A DNA stretch of 64,000 bases from Leptodontidium sp. MPI-SDFR-AT-0119 (lineage: Eukaryota; Ascomycota; Leotiomycetes; Helotiales; Leptodontidiaceae), in the NCBI GenBank assembly GCA_020726505.1, contig JAHLEZ010000008.1:1860001-1924000 (forward strand), read 5' to 3'. The position numbers and the translations under genes were made by a program. The notes beneath the pieces are model-generated. The model ran no database searches. It worked only from the letters and a program-made list of their open reading frames with translations, and was not told the DNA's origin. Shown here one piece after another: positions 63,714-64,000 of this stretch; the first letter of the stretch is position 1; each line of letters begins with the position of its first letter.

Positions 63714-64000
63714 TGTTTCTTTGTCGAAAATATTCACAGTAGAAGTAAAATCCAAAAAGTTTGTGAACACCAAGAGATGAAGTAATCGTAAGCACAAAAA
63801 ACCAAAGAATAAAAACCTTCCCAGTACTTTCACCCTCTCTTATACAAACCCAAGGGAGTAAGTAACATTATGGCAAGGACCAACCCTGGGCACCTCACAA
63901 CCCCAGAAAGTCTCCCAATCCATACCTAAACAAACAGCCTGAATTTACACTCTCATCCTAGTCTCCATCTCCCCATCTGTGGAGTACTCATCCAGAAACA
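63714..64000. promoter_or_regulatory. Promoter region of the xylanase gene, with TATA-like element
   Basis: A minus-strand TATAAGA at 63838-63844 lies about 125 nt upstream of the xylanase start codon. The rest of this edge segment has no recognised gene or operator. Confidence 0.45.

Overview
The window is nuclear DNA of a filamentous ascomycete (Pezizomycotina). The evidence is short GT-AG introns of about 45-230 nt with CTAAC-like branch sites, a fungal gene set (complex I LYR subunit, Atg101, Pex3, Ksp1/Ran1- and Sat4-type kinases, an HsbA-type secreted protein, a CBM1-GH10 xylanase) and pyrimidine-rich leaders. A Leotiomycetes-like origin is only a guess. I rebuilt spliced models by hand. 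In each multi-exon model the exon lengths sum to a multiple of three and the joined frame matches the family, but no transcript data were available.

Layout. 1-4071: gene-free, ending in a long pyrimidine-rich leader. 4072-6003: Ksp1/Ran1-type kinase. 7692-9301: short-chain dehydrogenase. 9302-13052: gene-poor, with a degenerate tandem repeat. 13053-14156 (-): transcription-factor-like protein without a visible zinc cluster. 16280-21171 (-): tuberin (TSC2) with a C-terminal Rap/Rheb GAP domain. 23429-42713 is a compact housekeeping block of ten genes, many in divergent or convergent pairs: uL2 ribosomal protein, adenosine kinase, SMG7/EBS1-like protein (-), ZNF511-like protein, Atg101 (-), Pex3, Bet5/TRAPPC1 (-), CaMKK-type kinase, Bud31 (-), NDUFA6-like complex I subunit and Rpc19/RPAC2 (-) (eleven counting Rpc19). 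42714-47275 is gene-free. 47276-48714 encodes a disordered conserved protein. 48715-53041 is gene-free. 53042-54692 (-) is a Sat4/Hal4-Npr1-family kinase. 54693-60987 is the longest gene-free stretch. The right edge is an extracellular pair: an HsbA-type surface protein (60988-61506) convergent with a 12-exon CBM1-GH10 xylanase (61719-63713, -).

Functionally, much of the window bears on nutrient sensing (TSC2, Ksp1-like, Sat4/Npr1-family, CaMKK upstream of AMPK, Atg101), beside general information-processing and organelle genes. I see no operon-like system, gene cluster for a secondary metabolite, transposon with intact coding capacity, CRISPR array, tRNA or rRNA gene. The most notable observation is a predicted 5-nt microexon in the xylanase gene. 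It is needed to complete the cellulose-binding module, and with it the cysteine spacing of that module is exactly canonical.
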